Below are positions 1-10,753 of a stretch of 64,000 bases of DNA, in pieces; position 1 is the first letter of the stretch, and every line of letters starts with the position of its first letter. The DNA comes from Hippophae tibetana. Its lineage: Eukaryota; Streptophyta; Magnoliopsida; Rosales; Elaeagnaceae. The notes under the pieces were generated by a model that was not told where the DNA came from, made no database searches, and saw only the letters and a program-made list of their open reading frames with translations. The position numbers and the translations under genes were made by a program. The stretch covers positions 8,807,001 to 8,871,000 of the forward strand of contig CM072807.1 in the NCBI GenBank assembly GCA_037013495.1. Direction: 5' to 3'.

Positions 1-1
1 G

Positions 2-100
2 AGAGAGGTCATATTCCTTCACTTTCCTGAGAAAATGAGGGAAACGATTGTAAGGTCTAGACTGAACTTGGGTCCGGAGAGAAGTGGTCGGAGGTCCTAG
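2..100 (+). CDS. possible 3' terminal coding fragment, partial
   Basis: The first bases of the window read open from position 2 to a TAG at 98-100, giving 32 codons that end in a basic stretch (for example FPEKMRETIVRSRL). Composition here, up to about position 300, is more GC-balanced than the AT-rich DNA that follows, as expected at the end of a gene and its 3' UTR. I do not recognise the family. The rest would lie left of the window. It could equally be a chance frame. Confidence 0.3.
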   Translation, partial: REVIFLHFPEKMRETIVRSRLNLGPERSGRRS

Positions 101-759
101 TCGGAAGTATGAGTTAGAAAGTTTTTTTAATAGCAACACACTGGATAGTTTCGAATTAGACCTGAAAGCGGCGCTCATTTTGTTATTGGATGCTCTGTCT
201 CCTGAGGTTTTGGGACAGAGGCGTTGAGAGAAAGTTATAAGAGCCCAGACGGGTTTTATAGACTTTGGACTATTTTTAGTTGGCCAATCAATGTGAACGT
301 GAAAAAAATTAAAGGCACGGGGCTTTGTGGTTAGAAATATTTGATATGACGAATTTATAAATTAAGTTCTTTAATTATTAAATATTAATATCTAAAAAAA
401 AATATGTAGGTGCGTTTACGTAAAATCCAATCAAAATTTTATATTGTGATTATCACAATTATATGTCGGCAATGCTGTATCCATTTTATAGTTGAATTTG
501 TATGCTGTATCCATTTTATAGTTAACTTGTACGATGTATCCTCTTTTTCGTACTTTGTGATAATATCTCAAATGTATTTAAAGTTTAACATATAGTTATT
601 TATATTTTTAAAATTTATAAAAATATTTTAAATATTTTAAAATTTTATAGTTAATATCGTTAATATTTTTAAAATTTATGATGTTAAATTTTTCATTTAT
701 TACTATTCATATTTCTGGACTCTGATATCAATTTTTGGGGTTTAGATCGCGAGAGAATG
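101..759. other. non-coding: probable 3' flank, then AT-rich DNA
   Basis: Up to about 340 the sequence is moderately GC-balanced and could be 3' UTR of the fragment at the left edge. After that it is AT-rich. A short direct repeat (atgctgtatccattttatagtt and a near copy) lies at about 471-522. No gene is supported. Confidence 0.4.
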
Positions 760-2130
760 CTACGATAGATTTTCAGTCAATTTGATCTTAATGTGAATAC
801 ATATTATTTTATCGTGTTCGTGGTATACAAACAAGTCGTTGATGATAACACATCTTTGTCTTCTCAATTTTTGATGCAAGGATTCATTTGTGATCTTTGG
901 TAGCTTTTTGGCATAAAAGCATATTATATTCCTTGTTTTTTGACTAATTTTCATGTTATTGCGGTTAAAATTGGCTTCATATTTGAAAAAAAAATCACCA
1001 TCTTCTTCTAACAGAACCATGCTAGTGTGAGAAATGATTATGATTTTACTAGTTAAATAATTTACTTTGATCTCAGTAGAATTATCAATCTTTCTAAGTT
1101 CATAGTAAATTTGGCCTAACATTTGACCTCTAATTAGTACACAAAGTTTTTATGTGTTGAATTCCTTTTCTAGAAGTATCCTTGGTTTAAGACCTTTTCT
1201 GTTATGGTAGGGACTGATACATTCTTCATCATTTTAGTCCATTAGTGAACTAAAAAATCTAAGATAATCTTCTTTCTAAAGTTCTTGATTTTTCTTTTAA
1301 ATTTTTTTGGGAAATAATTTAATTCACTTATATTAATTCCTAGATATATGTTTTCTATTAGTTCTGCATGGAAAGCTTTATAAACAAATATCAGATTAGT
1401 GCCTTTCAAGATATTGAATTTACTTACTCTAAGAAATTTCTCGTTTGTGGTATAGAACTTTATATCTTCAATATGTTCCTGAGTAGACTTTTTGGCCAAG
1501 TTATAGAGACTAAACCATTGTGGTGTGCTGAGATTTCTATATTGGTCATTCTCATCTTCAATGATTGGAGAATTTATAGGGGATGTCTCCCTGAATAGCA
1601 CTGAATGTTTTACTATTTTTGATGTCTTTGGGAGAGATGCTTTCCTAAATTGCACTGGAGGCTTTTCTATTTTTCTTAGATTTATCAATCTGCTTGGGGC
1701 TGTTAGTTGTTGTTGTAATGATGCAGAATAATTTCTTACTATCTCCTCTGCAGTTATTAGTTTTGGTGTTTTGTAATTGACATAACTACCTTTAGCTTCT
1801 ATTTTACTAATGAAGTCTCTTTGAGTTACTCCACTAAATCCTAAAATAGATTTACTGGATTTTGCCCAGTTGTTATAGATTCCTAGTCTTGGGTCATTAT
1901 AAACCACATAACCTTTTTATGTTCTTCTTTTTCTGCCTCATCTGCCTAGTTGAGCTTTTTGGTTTCAAAATTTTTTCTTTCTTTTGAAATTTTAGGTTCT
2001 TCCTTTTCATTTTAAATTCTTTCTTTAGAAGTTTTACCTTCTTTAGATTGAGTTTTTAATGAAGATTCCTCTTTTGAGATTTTGGACTCTAGAGGTTGTT
2101 TTGAACAATTAAGTTCTTCCTATTTATTTC
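760..2130 (-). pseudogene. endogenous caulimovirid: transactivator/viroplasmin-like region (fossil)
   Basis: The minus strand carries an open stretch at 1242-1907 (221 residues). It begins MVYNDPRLGIYNNWAKSS and has the look of the Caulimoviridae inclusion-body/transactivator protein, which contains a conserved YNGxxPGIY-W-like module. Upstream, at about 1910-2130, is a lysine- and glutamate-rich segment broken by stops, and a further open piece of 120 residues lies downstream at 760-1122. The position, directly 3' of the RT/RNase H region on the same strand, is where this gene sits in caulimovirus-type genomes. Stops interrupt the frame, so this is a dead copy. The family assignment is by eye, from one motif plus gene order. 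Confidence 0.6.
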
Positions 2131-2199
2131 CTGTCTCCATAAGAGATTTTTGAGATACAGTAGCTCGAGTTGCTCTCATAGGATTTTTATCTTCTTTTC

Positions 2200-2870
2200 C
2201 TCTATCTTGATCTTGATGTCAAGATGTTTCATTCTTAAAAGCATAAAAATAGTTAGAGGTACTAATTCTCTATTAAGAACATCTGCTAAGTTATTCTTAT
2301 GTCATAGAATATGTTCAACATCAAAATTGTAATGGTTGAACCATTGTTTCCATTTGACTATTCTTCCTTGTTTGTTACCACCTTGCAATATTAGTTCTTA
2401 AGAAATAACCAAAATTCTTGTTATCTGTTCTAACAATGAATCTAGAGCTTATAACATATATTGCAAATTTCTTAATAATTTGTTTAACAACTAAATATTC
2501 TTTTTCATTATTATGATAATTTAATTCTAGACATTGGAAAAATCTTGATGTATATCTACAAATATATTCATCTTTGTCATCTACTCTTGCTTTCAAAACA
2601 TCCCCCTAATATTCTTGTGAAAATTATTTCAATTATCATTTTATTATTAGTTTTGGATGATATAAAGTTAGCAATTTTTTTACTATTTCTTTTACTTTAT
2701 CCATATACAAAGTATCTTCTTCTATCCATTTCTAGATATGGTCTTTTTTTCAATTTTTCTCGTAAAGGTTCACATTTCTTCAAGTTTTTTCATATATGCT
2801 TCTACATATGTCAAGCATTCTAGAAATCTTTGTAATTGATTTTGGTCTTTTAATTCACTAGTAAAACCTT
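2200..2870 (-). pseudogene. endogenous caulimovirid: RNase H region (fossil)
   Basis: Minus-strand translation of about 2375-2596 shows the caulimovirid RNase H signature: a YTSRFFQCLELNYHNNEKEY-type segment followed by a basic helix and RFIVRTDNKNFGYFL. This matches the YTS-G-F...E-NY-NEKE...F-RTDN-NF pattern shared by pararetroviruses and gypsy-type elements. The frame then breaks, and matching residues continue to about 2200 only across stops. It follows the RT region on the same strand. Nothing here could encode a functional enzyme as it stands. Confidence 0.75.
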
Positions 2871-3720
2871 GAATGTTGTTTAGTAAATAGGGTTGTAGAT
2901 TATGTTTTTCGTCTTTAATTTTCAACCCTAAATAATTAATTTTCTGTTGAGCAAGTATTGCTTTTTTTCTTCTAAGAGTACAATATCTTATTTCCTGCAT
3001 TCTTGTAGGATATTAATAATATCCAAATAGTATTTCTTCAATTCATTAATGAAAACCAAAATATTATCTATATGAACATAGCAAATATTTTGTAATTTTT
3101 TAAATATGTTATTTATATATTTTTGAAAAATAACTGAAGTTTGTTTCAATCCAAATGATACAACAGTCCATTGGAATTGTCCTTGAGAGCAACTAAATGC
3201 CGTTAATTTTTTAGATTCTTCATCAAGTTTTATTTGCCAAAATATGTTTTTGCAATCAAAACTCGAGAAATATTTCTTTCCTTTTATTGATGATAATAAT
3301 TATTCTTTCTTTGGAATGAAGTATTCATCATCAATGATTTTTTTTTATTTAATGCTTTGAAGTTTATTATCATTCTCTTTTTTCATTTTCTTTTTTCAAC
3401 TTCTTTTTCAACTAAAAATATCGAACTAGAATGAGGTAAATTACTTGGTATTATGACTTTCAATTCCAAAACTTCTTGAATTTGTTTTCCAAATTCAATC
3501 TTGTCTTCTAGAGTATAAATCATAGGTTTTACTCTTATGACATTGTTAGGGTCTCTTAGTTTTATGTTGAAAATTGTCTTAGATTTATTTATTTTTGGAT
3601 CTAAAGGATTTTTTGAACTAACTATTTGTAATAGTTTTCTGATGCCTATTAGGGCTTTGTCTTCCTGTATTTCATTGAAAAAAGAGTTTTGTTTCTCTTA
3701 TATATCTAATGAAATATTTT
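2870..3720 (-). pseudogene. endogenous caulimovirid: reverse transcriptase region (fossil)
   Basis: Minus-strand translation between about 3270 and 3050 gives recognisable RT blocks in order: a FDCKNIFWQIKLDEES-type segment (motif A region, usually FD-KSGFWQI), then TAFSCSQGQFQWTVVSFGLK (the T-F-C-QG-F-W-V-PFGLK block), then a YVHIDNILVF segment. The last stands where the catalytic Y-DD box should be, and here the second Asp is Asn. Several stops and frame breaks surround these blocks. The degraded catalytic box and the stops show a non-functional fossil. Order and motifs fit Caulimoviridae better than Ty3/gypsy because of the neighbouring transactivator and movement-protein regions. Confidence 0.75.
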
Positions 3721-3829
3721 CTAAATAAGATTTTTGTTGTTCTATCTCACCACACTTTTGTTTTTTATGTTGTTGCATAAATGTTATGTTTGATACAATT
3801 AAAGCTTTTTATATTTTTGATACATAGAT

Positions 3830-4190
3830 GGTATCACCATTTAGTGTTGTTGGACTTTTTTTTGCTAAATATTGTGTGAAAATTTTATATAAGTTTAGGA
3901 AATTATTTTCTGTTAATAAATCAACTCCTATATCATGTTGATATATGGTAGTAATTTGAAACTTTTCTCCTCTTATTATTATATCTATATCTTTTAAAAT
4001 CCTATTAAGATTTATTATAGTATTATTAGCAATTCTTATAATTAAATATTTTGGTGCTTGTTTACAATTTTATTCTGGAAATACATATTTAAGTACTATA
4101 CAGATATTAGCTTATGTGTCTATATATACATGTAGATGACAACTTGTATAACCTTTAAATTTTAGTCCTACTTTGATATAGGTACTATTT
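3830..4190 (-). pseudogene. endogenous caulimovirid: aspartic protease region (fossil)
   Basis: On the minus strand at about 4110-4135 the translation reads CHLHVYIDT, then a stop, then ANICI. This corresponds to the Y-DTGA protease active-site block with the glycine codon now a stop. Downstream the frame reads through a hydrophobic segment and a block ending IGVDLLTENNF, usual for the protease-to-RT linker of this group. The active site is therefore destroyed by the stop. It lies between the coat-protein and RT regions. Confidence 0.6.
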
Positions 4191-4199
4191 TTATTTGTA

Positions 4200-6070
4200 A
4201 TACTATACAAATCATTCATCTTCTGATGAGGAATACCTATAAGTTGAATATTTATATTCTGAGTCAGTTATTTTTTTCTCAGTTTCTTCTAATAGATAAA
4301 TACTGTAAGTATCATCTATATCAAATTCTTCAATTGGTTCTAATTTCATCTTGAAAGTTTTTTCTAATATTTTTGTTTTTTTGTGGAAATTCCTTTTTAA
4401 ATGCCTTCTTATGTTAAAGTCTATTTGGAAATTTGTTGACATAATGTCCTTCTTCATAACAAATCAACATCTACATTATTTATTTTTTGAAAGGCAATAA
4501 TTCCTATTCTCAGGAGATTTATACCTCTTTCTTCTAAAATCTCTTTCCTTATAAGTTTTTTTTATTAAATCTTCCTTTATATTTTTGAAAATCTTGTTTT
4601 CTAAATTTATATCTTTTAAATTTCTTGTATTTTTTAATTTTTTTGTATTTTTTTGTAAGATTTTATATTACAACCATATATTCCCGGTACACTAAAATCT
4701 CTTGTATCACAATAGATTTTATAATTTCCTATTATTTGTTTGTATTCTTTTATTTCTTGACATTTAATAATTATCCAAATTTTAAGGCTTCTTATTCTTC
4801 CTTTTAGGGTGCCTGGTATAGTTTTCTTATTTCTTTGTTCCTAACTTTCTGTTAAGGGCTTATGTAGTGTTCCAGGTAATTTTTGTAAAAACATTTTCTT
4901 ATAAGTTGTTTGCATAGTGGGTGGTAATTTATAAGTAATACATTTCATATTCACAAATAAAAGAATCTATTTAACACATGTCACAAATTTTCATATTTGT
5001 TAAATGTCATTTAACTTCATTGATTTCATTTTCACTAGATTTAGTGATAGTTCTTCCTTTATCTTCTCCGATAAATTCTTTGTATATTTCATTTATTATT
5101 GTATCTAAGTATTCTCTTACTATGTGAACATTCCCTTGCATTAATAAATGATATTGGTCTGTTAAGTTCGAAAACCAAACTTTAACATTTCCTTTCATTT
5201 TATGGCTACTAGTACCCTACAGATTGAAAGGTTTGTTTAGGTAGTTTGAGAGGTTTGTATAAACACACTCATACCACTAGCCCATTCATCTAAGGGTTTT
5301 TTTTCTATCTCTTATGCAATCTAAATATAAAACATCGAACTTATAATTATTAAGGAGTTTGAATTCTAATGGGTTACTACCTCTAGTTCCCCAATGCAAA
5401 CCATCTTCCATTTTAGGTGGTTGTCTTCTTTATCTTCTCCGATAAATTCTTTGTATATTTAATTTATTATTGTATCTAAGTATTCTTTTACTGTGGGAAC
5501 ATTCCCTTGCATTAATAACTGTTGTTGATCTGTTAAATTTGAAAACCAAACTTTAACATTTCTTGTCATTTTATGGCTACTAGTACCCTACAAATTGAAA
5601 GGTTTGTTTGGGTAGTTTGAGAGGTTTGTATGAGCACACTTATACCACTAGCCCATCCATCTAAGGTTTTTTCCTTATCTCTTATACAATCTAAATATAA
5701 AACATTGAACTTATAATTATTAAATATAAAACATTGAACTTATAATTATCAAGGAGTTTGAATTCTAGTAGGTTACTACCTATAGTTCCCCAATGCAAAT
5801 AATCTTCCATTTTAGGTGGTTGTCTTCTTCTATCTGTAATATCAGGTTGTTCTACCCTTTACCTATTTATTTCTCCCCTATATGAGTCAGATGTTCCTTC
5901 TTGATAAGGAATAGATAATGAAATTAGTTTCATATGACCTTTTGGGATCATAATTTTTGGTTCAGAATCAGTCTCACCGATTATTGTCATATCATCTTCT
6001 TCTTTGTTTGTACAAAGTTTTTCATGATAATGTTCTTCTATTTCTTCATTAGTTAGTGTTAACAAACTAA
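4200..6070 (-). pseudogene. endogenous caulimovirid: coat-protein region (fossil)
   Basis: Open minus-strand pieces at 5859-6065 (acidic, with an EEIEEHYHEKL segment), 5007-5198 (begins MKGNVKVWFSNL) and 4212-4457 (ends in a Ser/Glu/Asp-rich tail) together resemble a caulimovirid capsid protein. Near 4440-4470 a degenerate zinc knuckle is visible: CYEEGHYVNKFPNR, lacking the first and last Cys of CX2CX4HX4C. The region contains an internal tandem duplication (separate entry) and many stops. The ORF pieces alone would not identify a capsid; position between the movement-protein and protease regions supports it. Confidence 0.55.
5058..5830. repeat. ~371-bp tandem duplication inside the pararetroviral fossil
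   Basis: The segment starting tttatcttctccgataaatt at 5058 recurs at 5429, an offset of 371 bp, and the two copies align by eye to about 5830. The second copy carries an additional internal duplication of about 30 bp (aaaacattgaacttataatta twice, about 5698-5750). The copies differ at scattered bases, so the duplication is not very recent. It adds a second partial copy of capsid-coding sequence. Confidence 0.85.
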
Positions 6071-6780
6071 CTAATTTTTATATATCCCTATTTTCGGGGT
6101 TCATGGATTTTTCTCTAAATCTTTTCTATAGTCCATTAAATAGAAATTATATCTTTTTCATTAGTTTTTTCTTTATTTTTTCTTCTCTTATTTTTTAGGA
6201 ATCAAGGCATCTAATCTCTTAAGTGATTATTCTCTTAGTCCTTCTAATGGGTCATATTTATGACCTATAATTTCATTGTTTCTATGTATATTATATACAT
6301 CTTTTCTTAGTTCTGAAAATTTCATGTGTTATCTTGTTTGTTATAGTTTATTATAACCATGTTCCTTTATTTCCTTTAACAATTCTTTTTGTATTTCAAT
6401 TATATCCTATAGATATTTTTTGTTTAATTCTTTGAATAAATTCATTTCCTCTGTTAAAAGTTTTAAAATTTCAAATAATATTACTAGATTTTTTGCTATG
6501 CCTACTAAATTTCCATTTATTTTTAACTGCATATCTTTTATTTTATTTTTAATTATTATTATTTTTTAAATATACAATCATTTACTAATGCCTTCATTAT
6601 TTTAACTTCATTTTCTAGTTTTTTAACTTCTTTTTGGTTAGAAGTTTTTCCTTCCTCTTCTATTGCTTTTAATAACATTACTTTTTCTTCCTGTTATTAT
6701 GGTTTTTTTATATCTAATTGTTATTCTTCTGGTATTTCAAAATTTATTAATATTTTTTATTTTATTATTTATCCAAATTT
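6070..6780 (-). pseudogene. endogenous caulimovirid: region between movement protein and capsid (fossil)
   Basis: Minus-strand translations here are rich in Lys, Glu, Leu and Ile with heptad-like spacing, interrupted by stops. In caulimovirus-type genomes this interval holds small coiled-coil proteins (for example the virion-associated protein) or the capsid N-terminus. No specific motif allows a firmer call. It is included because it is continuous with recognisable viral sequence on both sides. Confidence 0.35.
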
Positions 6781-7540
6781 CTTAAAAAATTTGTCTATTT
6801 CTATGAATTCATTTTGTCCATATATTGAACTATTTTGACTATTTGTTAAAGAATATGTTACTAGATAATGTATTGAAAATAGATGATTTTCTTCTTTCAT
6901 TAAATCTACTCTTTTAAATTCATAAGCTAGACTTAATACTTAGTTTAGGTTTTTATCATAAATATTAATAACAAATCTATAATATGTCGTAAATTTTAGT
7001 TTTTGGTATCCTAAGTTACTATAGATCGTTCCTAGTAAAATATATTTTTTTTATTTTTTTATCTAGTAATACTATTTTTATTTGTGTATCTATTCATTCT
7101 CTAAATATATGTTTTTATTAATATTTGAATTCTTCCTAAATAGATGTATCCAATTTTTTCTTTATCTTTTTGAGAAATTTTGGATAACTTATTTAATATA
7201 ATTTTTTTATCAATTAATGGTATATTATAAATTTATTTTACCTCTGTAATATTAATACTCATTTCTTTATTACTTATTTCATAATAAATTATGTCTTTTC
7301 TAGGGAATAATTTTCTTACAAATAAAAATGATGAATTTTTAAATTTATCTTTTTCTTTAAGATTTAATTTTACTTTTTCAATTTCTTCAAATTTATTTTT
7401 ACTTAATAACATTTTTTGTGAAAAACATTATGAGATATCTTTTGTTTCCAATCCTACTATTATTTGGTTTATTTTTTATTCTTCCATTTTATGAATGTTA
7501 CTATTTATTTTCGTTAGATTTAATTTACGTTATGCTTGAA
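6780..7540 (-). pseudogene. endogenous caulimovirid: movement protein region (fossil)
   Basis: Minus-strand translation of about 7050-6820 reads as a YILLGTIYSNLGYQKLKF-type segment, then SLAYEFKRVDLMKEENHLF, then SIHYLVTYSLTNSQNS. The last blocks match the C-terminal part of 30K-type caulimovirid movement proteins (HP-I-Y-Y-LTNS-HS pattern). Open pieces continue toward 7540, where the fossil appears to begin. Stops occur throughout. This is the 5'-most viral gene, consistent with minus orientation of the whole insert. Confidence 0.6.
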
Positions 7541-8100
7541 TGATAGATTATTAATTATCGATTCAATTTTATTTTTTAAACTCTAAAATTTAATTTCAAA
7601 ATTATTTTCTATAAATTTTTATTAAATTTTAACTTTGTAATCATTTTGAGTGATAGATTATTAATTTTTTGGGTCAAAAAAACTGATTATTATGAATTTT
7701 AAAATTTGGCCAAATTCTAAAACTAAGTTTCAAAATTTTAAAAATAGAAACTAAAATTGAGTTGTTGAAAATGCTTAATTTTAAAATTTATAAAATTAAA
7801 ATAATTACCAAACAAACACTGAAGCTTTAGTAAACAATTTCCATTTTTTTAATCCCATGACTTTGAATATCAATTGTTACTACTAATTCTAATTGGTTCC
7901 CTGCAAACGTTGTCTTAAACTACAATTGAAGTCTGAAGATTCCAAACTTTAAAGTCGTCTTATTTCCTCTTGCTTTGTAATCTAACAACCAAACTGTTTT
8001 AATAGAGTTTCATAATTACATAATATAATTAGTTATAAAGGCATATTTTTGTGACAGAATGCTATAGTTCTTAAAGAACATCCACGAAATCTAGCCTATT
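7541..8100. other. AT-rich spacer between viral fossil and LRR gene
   Basis: Very AT-rich, no coding signal. The part next to 8100 is the presumed 3' UTR of the minus-strand LRR gene. Confidence 0.4.
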
Positions 8101-10753
8101 TCAGCATCCAAAGTCATAAGGCACCAGACCTTGCAGCTCCGGTCCACCGAATCTGTTATTCTCATAACTGAAAAAGAAACAGGAGGTTATATAAACAATT
8201 GATTCAAAATAAATGTCAACTAAACTACAACGTATGTGTAAAAATTCTTCAAACGGGTTAATAAGGGTTCATTTTGTATCGAATTCTGTTTTCTTGTGTT
8301 TGAAACTAGTCTTAGGTATTCTTATTCATTCGAAATAAAAACATAAATTCGTTTGATAAAAAGTTTTGTATTCTTTTTTCATTCCATCTTAAGTCGTCAT
8401 AACAAAGAAGGAATAGTAAAGGCATATGCTGAATTCAAGTAATTTTGTAGTAGTAATAATAAAGGCAGGCCAAGTTTATGCAACATGTGGTGACATGTTA
8501 TGGCAAACAATGACTACTGGCTCGAAATTACAAGAAGTAGGCTTCAAACTCGTTGCTTGAGTTAGTTGGATTTGGTTCGATTCAATTCAACAAAAAACTG
8601 TTTATTGCAAAAGTTGTGATTTTTACAGACGGCCTTAAATCCCTATGGTTATATGCTTAGATATTTTTAATACCCTCCTCTTATGTGGACCTTCTTAGAT
8701 GGTTCTGGTAGTACAAATTAAGTCTACTTACTAGCCTCAAACTTCTTCAAAGAAACAATTAGCCTCAAACTCTTGCATATTAGTCTCAAGTTTACATATA
8801 GAAGAACTGTTTCTTGTAAAATGTTCAACTTGTTCGATGGTAAAGTCTAACACACTCATACAAATTCATTGAATTTTCTCCAATATGAAACAAGATCGAG
8901 AATAACATAAATCTAGAACCTAAGTGGCGTGCGTGCAGAACCATACAAACGGTAAGCTGATGTTCTAAGAGAGAAAAAGTAATCACTAGGAAGACGTATC
9001 TAAAAAAGGTAGATTAACAGTGGTAGCAAAGTTACCTTTCAATGGGGAATGTTGAGAAAGGACCATCAATAGGAATTGTTCCGCACATATCATTGTTAGA
9101 AACATCGCTATCACAAATTAAAACAGATAAATGCATAAGCTCACTACTAAAACAATCACATGAATTCATCACGAAGATAAACTCCGAACTTGGACAAAAC
9201 CTACAAGATTTTCAGATTAGAGAGTTTGGTGAGTTCTCTTGGAATAGATCCTGTTAGCTTGTTGTTGTTTAGGCGTCTGCAACATGGATTTAATCACATG
9301 AGAGACATATTATTTGACAACAAGTACCATAAAAAATTATAACAGAAAGTCTAAAGTTACTCACATAAATGTTAGTGACTTCAATTTGGCAAAAGACTTT
9401 GGGATTTCTCCTTCAAAGTTATTATCATAGAGATCCATGCTGATAAGATGTTTCAGTTTGCCCAACTCCTCAGGAATTTTTCCTCTCATTTCATTCTTAT
9501 AAAGCTCCCTACAATCCATTCAAAACTTTTCCTAGTTACTCAAAAGAATGACCAATCTTTCTGGAATATTGTTGATGTCTTACTCAGAAAAATGAATCGC
9601 AAGGTAATTAATTGCAATGAATTTTATTGAAAAACACAATTGTCTACTATGTTTTAAAAAAAAAACATAAATTAGTCTCTTGTGAAATGATGTGCATTAC
9701 TGGCCTCTCTTTTTTTCTAAAAAGAGAGCACTTTAGTCCCCTTATTTTGGAGTAGTCCTATATTTTATGCAACATGGATATTATTACTCCTCTAATTGTA
9801 CAAAAAATGTGCACTTTAAGGATTAAAAGTGCACAATTCTTCCGTAATAAAGGATTATAAGTGCCCACTCAAATAATTATGGAAGTATAATGTACATTTT
9901 CGAACAATTAGGGGACTATTTTGATAATTTTTCAGAAATTATGAAAGATCTAAAATTGAATCCCGGGGTAAAAGTAGAATATAACATTTTATATTCATGT
10001 TTTTCTTCCTCAAACCTGGAACCAACGAAACAAAAAACAGAGTCCATCTGGCTCTACCTATTTCAATACATTGAGTTACAAGAATTGAGCTTACTTTTCA
10101 CAACAATTCAAGATATATAATGAAATATACATAATTAATTCAAGCAACCAATCACAGCATAATGAATAAGATGGTTTTGAGAAAACAAAGAAAGCAAACA
10201 ATACATACAAGTATTTCAGGTGCTTGAGCTGACCAAGTTCTGGCCCTAAAGTTCCAGAAATATTAGAATTGCCCAAATCCCTAAAATTCAAGAAAAATAC
10301 GAATGTAAGAGTCAAAACCTAGAATCTACCATAATAAATAATGAAACTCAAAAATCAAAACTTAAAGGCCAAAAGGGGAGAGAAAATTACAAGCGAACAA
10401 CATGGCCATTGGAATCACAGGTAACATGAAACCAAGTGCAAGGATTAACTAGAGTTGGGTCCCAGCTTTGTAGAACATTGGTGGGGTCACTTAGTCTGCT
10501 TCTCAAAACATGTAAAGCGTTACCTGAAATAAGAAAACCCAAAAAACAAAAGAAGGTAAATTATAAGTAATTTCACAATTCCCATCTGATTAAAGAAAGT
10601 GGAGAGAAAAGAAAAAAAGGGAATTCAGAAATTTTATTTTGGGTTTCTAAGCAACCAAACAAGGGAAAAGATGGGACCTTCAGAGTTGGTGGAGAGGGCA
10701 GGAGAAAATAAGAAGAGAAAGGAGAGAAAGAATGGAAAAGAGAGAAGATCCAT
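8101..10753 (-). CDS. secreted leucine-rich-repeat protein (SERK-ectodomain-like, no kinase)
   Basis: Seven minus-strand exons assemble into 211 residues: 10678-10753, 10391-10523, 10209-10280, 9365-9508, 9205-9276, 9036-9107, 8101-8167. All junctions are GT-AG and phases agree. The start is chosen because it gives a hydrophobic signal peptide ([20 protein letters not shown]). Next comes the plant LRR cap ([18 protein letters not shown], with the paired Cys), then five LRRs such as [18 protein letters not shown]. The C-terminus has a Cys cap ending PYDFGC. No transmembrane or kinase region follows, so it is predicted to be a small extracellular LRR protein of the Arabidopsis At5g21090/At3g43740 type (assignment from memory). 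These resemble SERK/BAK1 ectodomains and are thought to act in receptor complexes at the cell surface; that function is inference here. Confidence 0.9.
8168..9035 (-). other. last intron of the LRR gene
   Basis: An 868-bp intron bounded by GT at 9034-9035 and AG at 8168-8169 in minus-strand sense. It contains no recognisable mobile element or coding segment. Confidence 0.7.

Noticed and set aside
1242..7540. Ty3/gypsy retrotransposon as the source of the RT and RNase H fossils
   Set aside because: No LTRs or integrase region were found, and movement-protein, capsid and transactivator-like regions flank the RT, which fits Caulimoviridae.
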